DNA of 64,000 nt from Mastigias papua (GCA_964019165.1 OZ025287.1:9222649-9286648), one strand, 5' to 3'. Positions 1 to 13,096 are shown, counted from the stretch's first letter. Notes: generated by a model not told the origin, from the sequence alone. Made by a program: numbers and translations.

Positions 1-781
1 GAAGTCGCATCTGATTTCTATTTGTTTTTCCTTGCACCGTTGCATAAACCACAGTACAACACCTTTATCCACCAGCGACGTAACCATATCTCGATTCATT
101 CGTGCTCAGCGGGTACGCGAGTGAAATTTAGTAAATCGTGTAAGTAACTGCTTCAATTGAATAGTTAAAGCCGCGTAAAAAAGAACGGAAGAATTAGGCC
201 CAAAAATAAGTCGCCCAATCTTTTTGTGAACAGTTTTATTGTATATAGATGGCCTCCACGAAGGCACAAGTCTATTAATGAAGTAAGATTTCACTCATTC
301 AAGGTTTGTTGTTCAGTTTTTATGACTTTTTATCAAGGCTATTTAAGCATTCCTGTGCACCAGCGTGAAGTCAAACTGAATGTACCCCACGTTTTTTATT
401 CCCTTAATGACATTTTACACTAAGATTTCTTTTTCACTTAATGACACTCTGTTCTGTCCTCTCCACATATAAAAGTTTATAGATATCGACGTTTTTGAGT
501 AAGTTTACTATGTTCCATAGCTTCGAGTTATAGAAGGAAAATATATTTCATGTTTGTTTATAGTTGTCAAAATTTGAAGAAGACTATTGGCGAGCTTCTA
601 AGCTCCTAACATTTTTAATTGTATATAAAAAATTAAATGCCTCAGGCCTATCATATCGTGTTTGCTCCGTATTTCAATGTTATTAAATTTTCTCAATCTG
701 AGTGTTGTCTACTCGTTGCTCAGAGCATCCCTGTAGAATTGCGGAGCACACAACAAGGTACAATCCTGAAATGAGCAATAC
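1..781. other. Intergenic, no gene seen
   Basis: AT-rich sequence with only short open frames in all six frames, none resembling a known family. It presumably contains the promoter and 5' UTR of the synaptotagmin-like gene. An out-of-frame ATG at 771 precedes the chosen start by 11 bases and could act as an overlapping upstream start. Confidence 0.5.
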
Positions 782-3199
782 ATGGGACGTATCAAGAACA
801 CAGTTTTGGTTGTTCTCGTCATCATTATATTACTGGCACTAGTTAGTATTGGATATATTTGCATGCGGATATTTTGGGGCAGGAGACGTAAAGATGAAGC
901 ATGGAAACAAGACGAAGAAAGCGATGAATTCGATCCAAATACCCGCGCCCTGCAGATGGCTGTTGTTGAGAAGACCCCGTTGGCTGTTGAAAATCATGAA
1001 AATTTCGATGAAGATGGCGATAGTTTAATTGCGTGCAAAAGAGGTTTGTGTTTGACTCTTGTTGAGTAGGCTCTTGAAGTAATTTAAGTTGTTACATTTG
1101 GAATGTAATGTTCAAATATGCCGTGAATTATAATGCTCGTCATAGGTTTCAGCAGAGTCCAGAAAAAGTCACGGCTCCACGGTTCTAAGCCGGAGGAAGA
1201 TTTTGCTTTCTATGTCGTATTTGAGGAAGTTTTAGTAATTTTTATTAACAATCCAGGTTCGTCAAAATTTTCCTTAATGTTACATCGGCTGTGAAAGGCA
1301 CAGTCGTTCTACAGTGAAAATTCTCTGATACATACGCAATGTAGAGTTCAAGAGCTTTGGCGAGTTTTGATTGTCTTAAAAGAGGAAATTTTATGATGAA
1401 GATTTGACAGCCGGAGGAAGGTTGGAACTTTTTCTGGACTCTGGGTTTCAGCATATTGCATTTCATCCCATGTTAATTTGTCTTTATGAAACAGCTGCTG
1501 ATTCACAGAAGTACGACCAGTCAACGCTGTGGAAGAAATACGAGAAACTGAGAACTGAAGACGAGCCTAAATCATGCTCCCTTGACAACGGGTGGATCAA
1601 AGTAGAATTTTATCACCAATCCTACAATCAAACATTCAAGATGAAGATCGTAGGGGCACGAGGACTAAAATGCAACGTGCCTAAAAGAAAACTGACCACA
1701 CGAGTGCAGATTCTGTTAATAACGCCCTTAAAAACTCGGAATATTCCCAGAAAAACAAGAATTATCGAGGATTCAAATGATCCTGAGTTTCAACAAGTAC
1801 TTGAAATAAAACTGACAAGAAAAACAACACGTGGCTCTTCAGTAGAAGTCAGCATATGGAGTATTGATGATTTCTACAAGGAAACTCTCATAGGTGGCTT
1901 TGTTGTTGACCTAAAGAAATTTGATGTTGCGCAGAGAAATATCGTCGAGGAGGAGATACAAACTGAATTCGAGGTAGGCCACAGTTTTGCGCATGGATCC
2001 CCTGTGATGTAAATCTTTTAGCCATTACTTTCATTTTCAAAATTATAAATTTTTACGCTGTAACAGACAGACCTTTGTATGAAACCAGTAGTGTTATTTA
2101 GTGAACAAATTATCTTTCATATAGATGTCACTTACTGGTTTACTAACTGCTGGCACCATAAGGGTTTCAATTGTTACCTGGCTTCTTTTAGATGTCATTT
2201 ACTAACTGGCTTCAAAAAGCGTTCGTTTGCTATCTGGCTTCTTGTAGATGTTAGTTACTTACTGTCTTCTTTTAGATGTCATTTACTAAGTGGCTTCAAA
2301 ATACTTTCGTTTGCGAACTGGCCTCTTATAAATATCAGTGCTGACTGGCTTCGTATGTGGTTATTGACTGATTCCGTGATGAGTTTGGTAGCTAAGTGGC
2401 TTCTTAAAGATATAAGTTACTGACTGGCTTTATAAAGGTTTCATTAACTAACTGGCTTCCTAATGACATCTGTTATTTACTGGCTTCTAAAATATTTAGT
2501 TTGCTAGCTGGGCTTCCTATAGATGTCATTTGTCAACAACCTTAAGCGTCTTGATTTCATTATTCTATCTTCCGATGTAAACACTTTATTTAGGAACATG
2601 AAAACCCTGGATTCATGCTGGTATCATTAGGCTATAAGGAAGAAGACGAGAAATTGACTGCCATCGTAATGCGAGGGAAAATGTTAAAATGCTCCGCAAA
2701 AGAGGATACAGTTTTGAGAGAGACAATCAGTGAGTATGGTATTTAGCAGATTTGAATCTGATTAGAAAAGATATTGTATTTTGAGTTGAGTTAGGTAATC
2801 GTCTCTTTTTTCTTACCAATTTTCAGTATTTCAGGGTCTTACTGCTGTATACTTTTAAGCTTCTTTTCGTAAACCATCACTTCTTTCGTAGATCCTTACG
2901 TCAAGGTTAATATGTACTGCGACAGAAAGCAGATCAAAAAACAGAAGACAGAGGTTAAAATCGATCAGATAAACCCAGTATTTAACCATTTAATGGAATT
3001 TTTGGTTCCGAAGCGCCAACTGGACTCAACTAATTTAATCTTTAACGTAATGGACAGAGATATTCGCACAGACTCAAAACGAAATATTGGTCGCATTGTC
3101 GTCGGAGCTAACTCTACAGGTCGTTGCTGGAATCACTGGCAAAGTGCCTTGACAGCAAATGACAGAGTAATACCTCAATGGCATCAGCTATGGCATTAA
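782..3199 (+). CDS. Synaptotagmin-like tandem C2-domain membrane protein
   Basis: Coding exons are 782-1043, 1495-1973, 2594-2729 and 2892-3199; phases join as 1, 0 and 1 with GT-AG borders and give 394 residues. The protein starts with a hydrophobic span at about residues 8-28 followed by a basic stretch (GRRRK), as in synaptotagmins: short lumenal N-terminus and cytoplasmic C-terminus. A first C2 domain lies in exon 2 (NGWIKVEFYHQ ... DSNDPEFQQVLEIKL ... IGGFVVDL). A second, in exons 3-4, has the Syt C2B hallmarks NSTG, HW and the terminal WHQL. The family inserts into membranes and SNARE complexes during vesicle exocytosis. Several calcium-binding aspartates look absent: the usual SDPYVK of C2B loop 1 reads INPYVK across the exon 3/4 junction, and C2A has no DPYVK at all, so calcium-independent action is likely. 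The exon 1/2 junction is the least certain. I cannot name the paralogue. Confidence 0.9.
2079..2540. repeat. Degenerate minisatellite in an intron
   Basis: The intron between the C2A exon and the next exon consists of imperfect tandem copies built on a phrase like tagatgtcatttacta + actggcttc, roughly 30 bases per unit. Open frames across it are repeat translations. Confidence 0.6.
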
Positions 3200-4590
3200 G
3201 ATGCATTTGTTCCTGCTAGACCACCCGTCTCGTTTTTTCTGCGTTTTTCGTCCACGAAAGGTTGTAATTTCCTCACGTACGTACAGCATTTTGCTGTTAG
3301 ATGGATGAATTTTTGAGGCTACATGCAAGTGCTTAATTGTGACTTTTGCTCCCGAGTTTTGTACTTTCAATTTCATGAAAAACAGTTTGAAGGTTATTTT
3401 ATGGCCATCATATTTATTTTGCCTGCGGAGGAAAAAAGCTCCTTTGCATATGACGTAACAGACCTGATTAGAAGCTTGTTTGTGTACGTTGAATATTTTT
3501 TATTAAAGCGGAAAAACAAAAGATACTTTGTTAGCTCTTCGGTTGTAAAAGTACCTGAGTTGTCTTCGATATGAGATGTTGTCCAAATGCCCCCATCTGT
3601 TCTACTGTATTTTCCAGCATCCATCCTTTATTGCATGGCAGATTCACAAGTACTAATTCTATTGATTGGAATGACTAATTATTTTACCCATCCCTTCATC
3701 CATTCATTCTATGATTCATTCACTCTTTCGATCAATCATCTATCCATTCATTCTATAATTCATTCGCTTTTTCGATCATTAATTCATTCATGCATTCATT
3801 CATTCATTCATTTATTCGCTCTTTCCATCAGCGATTCATCAATTCATTCATTCACTCATTCAATCATTCATTCATTAATCCTCTCGCTGTTTCCATTACT
3901 CATTCATTCATCCATTCATTCATTCATTCATTCATTCACTCATTCATTCATTCATTCATTCGTCGACACAAGTTCACTTTACCCCGTTGCTTCTTTGTTG
4001 TTACTTTTTATGGCGGAAGTTTTAACAGATATTTCTGTTTGTTACCTGCTTGAGATAATTTTGGCTAATCTTCTGTCTAGAACAATGAAAAATTACTAAT
4101 TGAGCTTAGTGATTAAACATGACAGTATTTTCAAATCCTTAAAACCACAGAAACACTTCTTTAGTGCATTAGTTTTTTAATTATTAACATCGCAGTCTCT
4201 CTCAGATTTTTCATGGCTATTGGGATTTTTGGGGTGATATGAAGATCTTCCTTTTGAACAATCAAACCATGGTTGTTTACTTTTGTAATAAGTGAATGGT
4301 TTATCTCCTATTATGATTACTTAAACTCGGAGGACGACAGTTTGAGCAGTGGCTCCGTAATTGCAGGAAGTGACGCACTCAGGGTCTAGCATTATTGCTG
4401 AGCTGCCCAATACTTCAGTGTATGTTGTAACCTAGACGAAAGTCTACATTGCAATCTATATCTTTTAATATTTAAAGGAATCAATGCGTTAAATACTGTA
4501 TGGCCTAAACCGAAAGGATTAGGCTTGGCCTCATAGGTCTGTTACGCGCTTGGTCAACTATCCAACCAAGGATGTCGTCAGCATGGAGAA
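3200..4590. other. Intergenic with (ATTC)n tract
   Basis: Downstream of the synaptotagmin-like stop codon I see no further exon. The only distinct content is the ATTC-rich microsatellite at 3695-3962. No convincing polyadenylation signal stands out. Confidence 0.5.
3695..3962. repeat. (ATTC)n microsatellite, imperfect
   Basis: Long interrupted run of cattcatt units. It creates an artefactual open frame rich in Ile-His-Ser-Phe. A second tract of the same motif lies at 38859-38957. Confidence 0.9.
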
Positions 4591-4594
4591 TGTG

Positions 4595-4690
4595 ATTCTG
4601 ATTGGCTAGCAGGTGGTTGATTGTTCACTGGCAGCCAATGAATTGAGTTCATAAACAGAGCCTGGATTTCTAATCGCTTTTGCGCTTTAT
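4595..4690 (+). promoter_or_regulatory. Candidate promoter of the ApeC gene (paired CCAAT boxes)
   Basis: An inverted CCAAT box (ATTGG at 4601-4605) and a direct one (CCAAT at 4635-4639) lie shortly before the non-coding exon that ends at the good donor AAAG/gtaagt at 4739/4740. Position and motif pair suggest a promoter; no transcript evidence is available here. Confidence 0.3.
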
Positions 4691-5881
4691 TTCTGAGCAA
4701 AAATATGGCTTCTTAGCTAGTTTTCAAAAGAAAACAAAGGTAAGTGGAATTATATTTTTAGTGTTTTTATACTATTTTTGACTTGCTTGGATTCTTGTCT
4801 GGAAATTTATGTGCTATGGTGGTGCAAAGTCTTGCAGTTTCGTTGCAACAGGGTGGCAATATAGTTTAGGCCTTGTTCATTTGTTCGCATGATTCATTGC
4901 ACGGGATTGCGTGATTTGTTGGTTTCACTACATCGCTAATGGAAAACCTTACATACAACCTGGAAACTGAGATTTCTGATAGATTCCAAGATTTCTGACA
5001 AGATCCTTGGTAGACAGATGTTTAACTATATGTGCATACTTAAAAATGCATTTTTCAGCTCTTTGAATAAGTCACACCTCAAGGATCAAGGTTTGTGCCA
5101 ATCTTCATAGTAGACAGATTGTATTTCAGATTTGTAATCCTAGACTATGATGCACACTTCTATCAGAGAGTATTTTATCTATTGAAAGGAGTTAGGTTGG
5201 TGTAGCGACTAATTTGATTTACTACAAATGAATAACTACTCGCTATGTGTTCTGTGAGTTAGGCTGTTAGATATATCTACCCGCCTTCCTGTACTTTACA
5301 TGTCTAGCTTCATAGGGATTTCTTCTATTCACAGTTATCTACAATTAGAGTTTTCGATTGTTAAATAATAAATGCAAAGATAGTGATGATTGTGACTGAG
5401 TTTCTCCCCCCCTCATCTACTTATTTTCTCACTCTTCAACAGTTTGTGCAATAGGACAAAGAGCACTGCTAATCTTTCACTCCTACAATGCCTACCAAAC
5501 GTCTTGGAACAGTAGCTATGATTTATGTTATGAGATTTAGGAACCCCTCCCCTTTCAAACGATGTTTTCTGATGCAAGTATGGATAACCTGACTTATGCA
5601 ACTGATGCATGTATACAATGCTATAGGTCTCCCTTATCGACCCAACATTGTTTGAGGGGGGAAGGGATTTAAGCTTTAATTACTATGACGGAAAAGCGAA
5701 CTGGAGCCGGAAATTCAAAAATTGTGTAGGTGTCCCAGGTAATTTTGGGAGGCATTGTACTTTAATATTTACAATGAACATTAATCTGAAATGTATGATA
5801 GACTGTGAAGCAACAGATAGAAGTTTTTTGCCTAAAATTTCTTATTTACTTCTTAGTTTATTTCTTGCTTATTTTAGCAAA

Positions 5882-8800
5882 ATGAAGACTGGAGTAAAGA
5901 CAGTTTGGTTTCGATATTTCTTATATTTCTCTTCGATTCTACTGTGTGAGTATATAGAATTATTGGCTAAATTTTTGTGGTTGAGTTATTTCTTCTGTAG
6001 TGTATACCAGGATGTGATATCAATTCAATTGAAATACCCAAGCCGTTGCCTTATTGGCAATTTCAAGTTTTTGAAATAGGTTCCCTTCCAACGTTTTTCT
6101 TCCAATATAGGACTTGAAGGTCTTGAATTTGTCTAAGTTCCCACCTCTTAAACAAGCTATGTCATTTGGAACATGGTCAATACCAAAAACGATGCAATTG
6201 AAGTGGAACAAATGGCAATGGAGTCTCAACGTTTTTTCCAGTTCTAGTCTTCCTTGTGTACCTCATTATCATGTGAACCTGATTTGGTCCAAGTTCTTTG
6301 ATTGGAGGCTCAACAGTTCCAGTTTTGTGTTTTAGGTGTCCATGGTGAATTGATGTGGCCATCCGGTACCTATGGTATCCCTGAAGCAGTTACAGGATGT
6401 CCGGATTTTAGTGGGGCATCATGGAAGCGAGGCTACACATATCATGACACTGCAGATATTGAGCCAGCCAATAAGAGATCGGCAAATTACCATCTGGCAG
6501 GAAATTTCACTCAACATGGAATCGAACAGAGGTTTTGCATAAAAGATAATCCAGCAGGAGGCAGTGATTTCTGGCCTGATGGAAAATACTGCATCTACAA
6601 AAAAGGTGTGGTAAAATCCGGAAATATCATAAGTGCATCGCATCGCATCGTATCTTGTCAATCGAATCACATCACAGCAAATCACTTATCATATAACACA
6701 TATCACTCATATCAGAACACATCAAGTGATATCGGTCACAATATCAGATCATATCATGTATATCATACCTGATCAATCATATCAGTCAATCCTCATCAGA
6801 TCTGTTATATCAGATGACATCACGTCAATCTAACGACATCATACCAATCACGTTTTAATCATGTCAGTCATATTGCGTTCGTATCATTCATATCAGAACC
6901 AGACTGATCAGAACACATCAAGTATTATTGACTAGCATATCAGATAATATCAGATAACTTATTCCCTATCAATAACATCATATCATTCAAGGCACATAAT
7001 GCCAATCAATGCTCATCATATCAATCAATTGAAATCACATCATATCATACCAATCGTAGTACATCTCATTCAATATCCAACTGATTTTGCTTGTACCTCA
7101 TTCTAAAACGCAATGGTTCTTTCGTACCAGGCGTATGCCCAACAAATATGGATGAAGGGTCCATCAAATGGGATGATGAACATTCGAAAATCGACCAAAG
7201 AAACCGTCATGTTGGGGTCCTGCCAGATGGCAATTACGGAGAAACATCAACGGAAGTCAAATATTGTTGCAGCACAAAAGGCGATGTTTCTAAGCCAATC
7301 AATTTACCGAATACGATGCCATTTTACTTGATGACGTACGATTCAGCAATATGTCAGAAAGTCGCTGGAATGAAGGTAGGAAGCGTCATGAGATACATTT
7401 TGGGTAATACATACACTTGATCTATCCTAAGACCAAACTGGGTTAAGATTTAGTTCTTGCTAATACAATGCTAGATATCCTTGACGTTGACACTCGATAA
7501 ACTCCTGCTCATGGCCTAAGGTATATATGGAAATTGTATGTAAAGGTGGTGACGGACTATCCAGTAATCGTTGGTCACAAAATCCTAGGTCCCAACATCC
7601 CTACTACCAAGATTCCTAGATCAATGGTCCCTTGTTCCAGAATCCTTTGTGCACGATCATCAATGTGCCACAAGTTATACATAGCAAAAATGAACTGTCA
7701 TTTCATTTCGTTTCCAATCATATTAATTAATTCAGACCTATCGCGTGCTATTTATTGGACTTTCCAGTAGGCCATTAAATAAGCCCAATAGTTTATTATG
7801 TGTGTTGCAAATGATATGCCGCTCTATTTTTGCGATCATCATCTCGAATCGTCTTTGGATCATCGATCGCAAATGTCTCTATTTCACTTTAGGTATCGAG
7901 TGAGTTTATCAAATTTGATGATAATGATAGAGGCAATGAAAACGCCGCATTTGGCTCTCATCCTTATGGCCCCAGTGAGGACAAATTCAATACAAAGATC
8001 TACTACTGCTATTACGAGCCAGGTATGACTTCATGTTTTCTGCTTCACCTCCCTTATACTTTGTACTTTGAGCGAGATTCAAAGCTAATGAGTTGACTGT
8101 AAGAGTTCGCTTGAGCCAGCCCACGGATAAGCAGTATCCCGAAGTACAAGATATTGTAGCAAGGCCATTAGATTATGGTGCAGATAGCATCAACAAATGG
8201 GGGACATTGCTGAAATTCCGTAGAATTATCCTACCTGCATAAGAGCAGCCAAAATGGTTGCCTGACGAAACAACCGGTTTTTGGCGTTGGTGGGTGCTTC
8301 ATACGCTATAGGCACCTAGTTGTTTTCCCCTGCTCCTTATCATTTAATGAAAGAGTCCCCTTTGATGCTGAGAAGCTTCTAATTGTATCAGCTGAGAGTT
8401 GCTTTTAACTAAAATACAGATAGTCAAGTAACGCATTTGTGATTATGTCATCAAGATAGAAAGTAAGGATTTGTGTATTCCTTTGATTTAGCCTATTTGT
8501 AATAGGCCGTAGCTCTTAATTGAGAATTTTGTCAGTGTGTAAGAGAAGATATGATATAGCATTGTTATTTAACAATTCAACTCACTGATGCGGGTAAATC
8601 TATTGTTTCTATATTAATTTATGCAACATCCCTGTGTTACGTTATGCAACATGTATGTGCTAATTTATGCAACATGCATAAAGTTATGCTGCAATCTGTA
8701 CATTCAACGCAGCTCCTTGATGTAATGAAAAACCTAATTTACATAATATGCGACGCTGTGATAGATTCTGAACATCAACACTTTGAAGTGATCAGATGGG

Positions 8801-9500
8801 AGGGTGAATATGCTTGGAACTGAGGATGAAACAAGAACCTGATGAAGTGTAGCTGGAAACTGCTTTGATGCTTGTTATTGTTGTATTTTCACAGGAGAAG
8901 AGAGCACTGATGATCTTGGTACCGGTAAAAGTATTCAAGACGACAAGGTAGGCTCATGATTCTTATGAGGGTGGGGGTGGAGGCACCAAGCGATTTAGTC
9001 CAAAGTCATTTTGTCAAAATGTACTGCTCCACGTAACCTATGTAGTCATATTTGTAGAGTGGATAAACGAGAAATTAGTTGTTTTGTATCACTTATATAT
9101 AACTGTGTCTTATCGACACCATTTAATAAGCACAGGTTGCAAATTGTTTGAAAATTAAAGTTACATGGCCTAAAATCCCATTATCAGCAGTTGCTGAGTT
9201 TAGGAGAAAGAAACGCTCCTTCCTGGCGGCTTTTCCTCCGATTCCAATATAGCTTATAAACACAGCTACAAATCAAATGTCAGATGACCCTGATTAACTG
9301 CATTATTCCATTTTGTTATCTTTCTTCATTAGGAGCATACGCCAAAGTCCTCGTCTGGATTGGCTGTTGCTATTGGATGCGGAGTCGCTGGTGCTATTGT
9401 TGGAACAGCCTCGATTGTGTTCACCACTAGGAGAATATTAGCTGCAAGAGCGAAAGGTAGCTTTGACGGAATGGAAGGTCCCAAACCCGATGCCCCTTAA
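5882..9500 (+). CDS. Single ApeC-domain (apextrin C-terminal) type I membrane protein
   Basis: A non-coding first exon ends at 4739 and the next begins at 5878. Coding exons are 5882-5945, 6336-6605, 7131-7375, 7893-8022, 8895-8947 and 9333-9500; all phases agree and give 309 residues. Residues 1-22 form a signal peptide (hydrophobic FLYFSSILLC). An ApeC domain follows directly: WPSGTYG, GCPDFSG, HLAGNF, FCIKDN, YCIYKKGG joined across an intron, CPTNMDEGSIKWDDE, LPDGNY, YCCSTKGD, PINLP, PFYL, then FIKFDDND and YYCYYEPG. After a short acidic linker, a glycine/alanine-rich transmembrane span lies at about residues 262-284, followed by TRR and a short tail. ApeC proteins of invertebrates bind bacterial wall components or have developmental roles; most known members are secreted or carry a MACPF domain, so the membrane anchor is notable. 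The ligand is unknown. Confidence 0.92.
6625..7080. repeat. ATCATAT/ATCA-rich degenerate minisatellite
   Basis: Most of the intron between the two central ApeC exons is made of irregular atcatatca / aatcacatc phrases without a fixed period. The repeat gives spurious open frames on both strands. Confidence 0.6.
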
Positions 9501-11190
9501 ATTCGCAATGAAAATATGGGATCATATGGGGCAAAATTTGCTCATGACATGAAAATGACTGGACAGTAAAAACCAAGATAGTGGTTTTTCCATGTGGCTG
9601 TTTTTGTCATCAGCCGCTTAAGACTGACGTTAGAAATACTAGGACATCCCGAAGCTAAAAAGCTTTATTTTTATATCAGTGTCCTTCGCCAATTTGTGAT
9701 TTTACTGCAATCGACTCGAGAGATGAATTGCTTTCCTGCTACTTGAACGGAATTCTACGAAGCGATTATTTACAATTCCAACGTTATTGACGTCACGTAA
9801 TTCAAAGACATTGCAAATAATTATAAGTATTTAAATACTAATTAGCATGAGAGAGAAAGGCAAGACCCATCAAGAAAGGAATCACTAGGCTGTTGCTTTT
9901 GCTATTCCTTAGTTAAGTGTCGCTCGCCTTGAAACAGTTGATAACATAGGCTGGATAACATGCATTATGTCGACCAACAGGACTTTGTAAGTTGTAATCT
10001 GAAGCAATTTGGCTGAGAGCAATGACTCTGCAACAAGTAGTCTGTTGCTAGCTGCAAGAAGGGAGATAGCGAAGCGAAAGTAAGCGAGCAACAAGGAGAG
10101 GTCATTACTGACCATGTTTCGAAGGTGTCAATCGTGTCATATTGACTTGTCATGCTATCAGATATTTGTGACCATGTCATTTTTAGGTGCAACAAGTAGA
10201 TACGAAGTGCTCTAATGATTAGATATCTAACGAAAGTGTAGCTGCGACGGCAGGTAACAGTAGCCAATTTTCCAACCTGGCTGATATCCAAAACATGTAC
10301 GACTATATTATCATCCTTCCTTCCTTCAAGTTATTTCAATTAGAATGTGTCATAATACCTAGCTTCCTCAATACGAAATTAAAGGAAACTTGTCTGATTC
10401 GAATATCTACAAAAAATTTAAATTGTAAACTAGATCAAACAAAGATATATACATATCTTCAGGTATCTCCTCTATCAATTAAACGCCCATGGATTTGGAT
10501 GGACTATTTAATGCGATTAGAGAATCTTTAATTTTATTTCAATGCTTTTTTCTTTTATATAACTTATATCACAATGGTATTGTATATATAATTTTTATCA
10601 ATCGAATTTAGTATCAAGTCAGATGTAGAATATGTGTTTATTACATGCGATGCTTTAAGTTTATTGCTTCTTATTTGAGAAATATTAATATTTAGTGCCA
10701 TGTAATACCCTAATGCATATTGTTTGCATTGGGTCTTTTGTTTACAGTTTTTGTCGATTGAACAGTAATTAGGGAGCCATTGCCTTTCTTCATTTTGCAC
10801 TCAATTTATCAGCTCAGTCTGAAAGACAACAAGCAGAAAACTCTGTCCATTAGACTATGAGGGTGGCTCACTTTGAACTTTGTTACCTGTACAGATGTAC
10901 TGCACTAACTACTTTCCATTCTTCCCCTCATTTGTTACTTGGCTGTCTGATATTTTAACCATTTCGAGTTTGTATATTTTGCCGGAAAGTGCGAAATAAT
11001 AGCCCAGTGTGTAGACAAAGGTCTCCCAGGTTCTCCACAGAATTGTGTGATTCAACTACAACTCAGTTGTTCGTTGATGAGCGGCACACTATGCCTGTTT
11101 GATGTGTTCGGGCCTGCCCTGTTTTCATGGGTGATAAAAGCGAATGACGTACTTTGTGCGATTATATTGAAAGGTGATAGGTCATCCGAT
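9501..11190. other. Intergenic, no gene seen
   Basis: Between the ApeC stop codon and the next promoter the sequence is AT-rich with short stop-bounded frames only. No transposon ends, RNA gene or conserved protein segment is recognisable. Confidence 0.5.
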
Positions 11191-11200
11191 GAAGTTATCT

Positions 11201-11206
11201 TATAAG
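11201..11206 (+). promoter_or_regulatory. TATA-like box of the LDLa-EGF gene
   Basis: TATAAG lies 92 bases before the ATG at 11293. That fits a transcription start near 11230 and a 5' UTR of about 60 bases. It rests on motif and position only. Confidence 0.3.
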
Positions 11207-11292
11207 GGTCAACACAAGGAAAAACTAAGAACAACAAACTCACTTTACTGTCTGCTCAGAAGAGGTAGCTCGGAAAGAAACTGCCCTCCAAA

Positions 11293-13096
11293 ATGATTGG
11301 CATTAGGACTATTATTCTGCTCTTCTTGGTCTCAGCAACAACAGGTATGTCACTTTATCTTTATCCTCTTCCTGGGGCACATTATACATATCAATGCTAT
11401 AAACCCCATCCCTCCCCTTCATTGCACTTCTCTGCAAGTGAGGAGAATAATATACACAATTTCACTTGACAAAGTGAGCAGAGCTGGTCCTTCCAAGAAA
11501 GAGGACAACTTTTGTGCTACGACTATTAATTTTAATAACGTTAGAATCTGATTAGCAAGCTGTGTAGACTTGGAATACAGTACTTCAAAATCTTTGCCTT
11601 TTTCTGCTACATAATATTGAATCCTGTACCCTATCACTATGTTTATGAGCCACCTGGGAGTGAGAAGAGGCCGAAGAGGTTCTGCATGTATCAGTTATAA
11701 TTTCCTATAAGCACTGAAGAAGATTTTTCATTTAAGTCTAAACAAGTAGAATCAATGGCTCTGGGAAGATGACCTGATGAGAACAAGAAAAGAGCTAAAC
11801 GCTGGCCATGCTATCTTTAGTATACATGTGTTCCTTGAAACTGACAATGCACATCACCATCGGTCAGAGCTAAGATATCTACAGAGTTAAATTATTCATC
11901 TACTGTAGCATTGATTGATGTCTGGCATTTGTTTCTCAGCCTTTTGGGTGTATCCTCGATGCCTTGCAAATCAGTTCAAATGCGACAGCTACACATGTAT
12001 CCCAAAAAGGTGGAAGTGTGATGGAGAATATGATTGCGGTAATGGCAAAGATGAAGAAAATTGCGGTATGCTGGTTTTTCCATGTTTTAGTTGCTAAGTT
12101 ATCTCAAATGTAATGTTGCATGTCGTTGGTTCCATTCTCTCTGAAGCTATAAATTGAAAAGCTCCAGCGCAATCTTCTTTTAGGTAATTCTGTGTTGTTG
12201 AAGGAATAATTCTTGTTTCTCAAGAAGTATAGACAATTTTCATTTGATATGCAGCTATAGATAGACCTTTAATTTATGTGTCCTTTGTTATTATGCTTGA
12301 AGGGCATAAAATTCTTATATCACACAGTATTATGTAAAGAGTCTTTTTTGATAGATTTGTACTGTGATTTGCACACATAATTCTCAAGAACTGCATCAAA
12401 AAGAATTTGCTTCAGAACTTCACATTTTACATAGAACCACTTGTAACAAAGCCCTGGACTTTTGGCATTCCCTGAGTCGTCATATGAAGGCTTTGAAAAA
12501 GGGTGGAATAAATAAACAGCTTTCTGAGAAATGGATTGTGTATGGAAATCAACTGATTGGGAAAGATGTTGTTTCACGTCGAATACTCAGTCATAAAAGT
12601 CACATGTAGTATTAATTAAATAGAAGAGTTTATTTATGATAGCTTATTGTCTGTGGGTGCTGAATTCCTAATTTTTGATTGGTCTGTAGCCTTAGACTGT
12701 CAACCGATATTAACTTGCCACTAGAGTTGTGTATAGCATTGCTCGTACTGGGCCTGTCTGTCGCCCGGGGCCAATGTGCAGCTATCGTTCTTAATGAGCC
12801 TGGTAGTGTTTGAGAGTTGACTGAGCATCTTTTAGCACAAGGAAGGCCTTGCATTCTAACTGCTGAAATGAGGTGAATGGTTGTATTTAGAGTCTTTAGC
12901 AGTTTTAGTTTTACACTTCTTCCAACTTCTAGATCCCTGTGAAGACTTCAATGGTGGCTGCAGCCATTACTGCTCTGCTTTGAAAACAGGCAAAGACAGA
13001 AAAGTTTCTTGTAAGTGTCCACCCAAAATGCGCTTGAAGAGCGATGGGAAAACATGCGAAATAAGTAGGCCCAAGCCGACCAACCAGACGATTTGA
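11293..13096 (+). CDS. Small secreted protein with one LDL-receptor class A and one EGF-like domain
   Basis: Exons 11293-11344, 11940-12065 and 12933-13096, all joined in phase 1, give 113 residues. Residues 1-17 are a signal peptide ([17 protein letters not shown]). Exon 2 is exactly one LDLa module with six cysteines and the calcium cage [16 protein letters not shown]. Exon 3 is one EGF-like module with six cysteines in the calcium-binding-EGF/LDLR style (NGGCSHYC ... CKCPP ... DGKTC), ending [11 protein letters not shown], which contains a possible N-glycosylation site. The LDLa+EGF pair is the ligand-binding unit of LDL-receptor relatives, yet here it stands alone without a membrane anchor. 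It may be a soluble ligand-binding protein or a gene with further unrecognised exons: a weak donor (ATAA/gtaggc) lies just before the stop, so a longer splice form is possible. Confidence 0.88.

Noticed and set aside
1147..1215. Possible extra exon of the synaptotagmin-like gene after the AG at 1145-1146
   Set aside because: Neither candidate frame leaves by a good donor. Exon 1 joins the C2A exon directly in matching phase.
3587..4099. 170-codon open frame rich in Ile-His-Ser-Phe
   Set aside because: It is the translation of the (ATTC)n microsatellite; there is no domain and no splice context.
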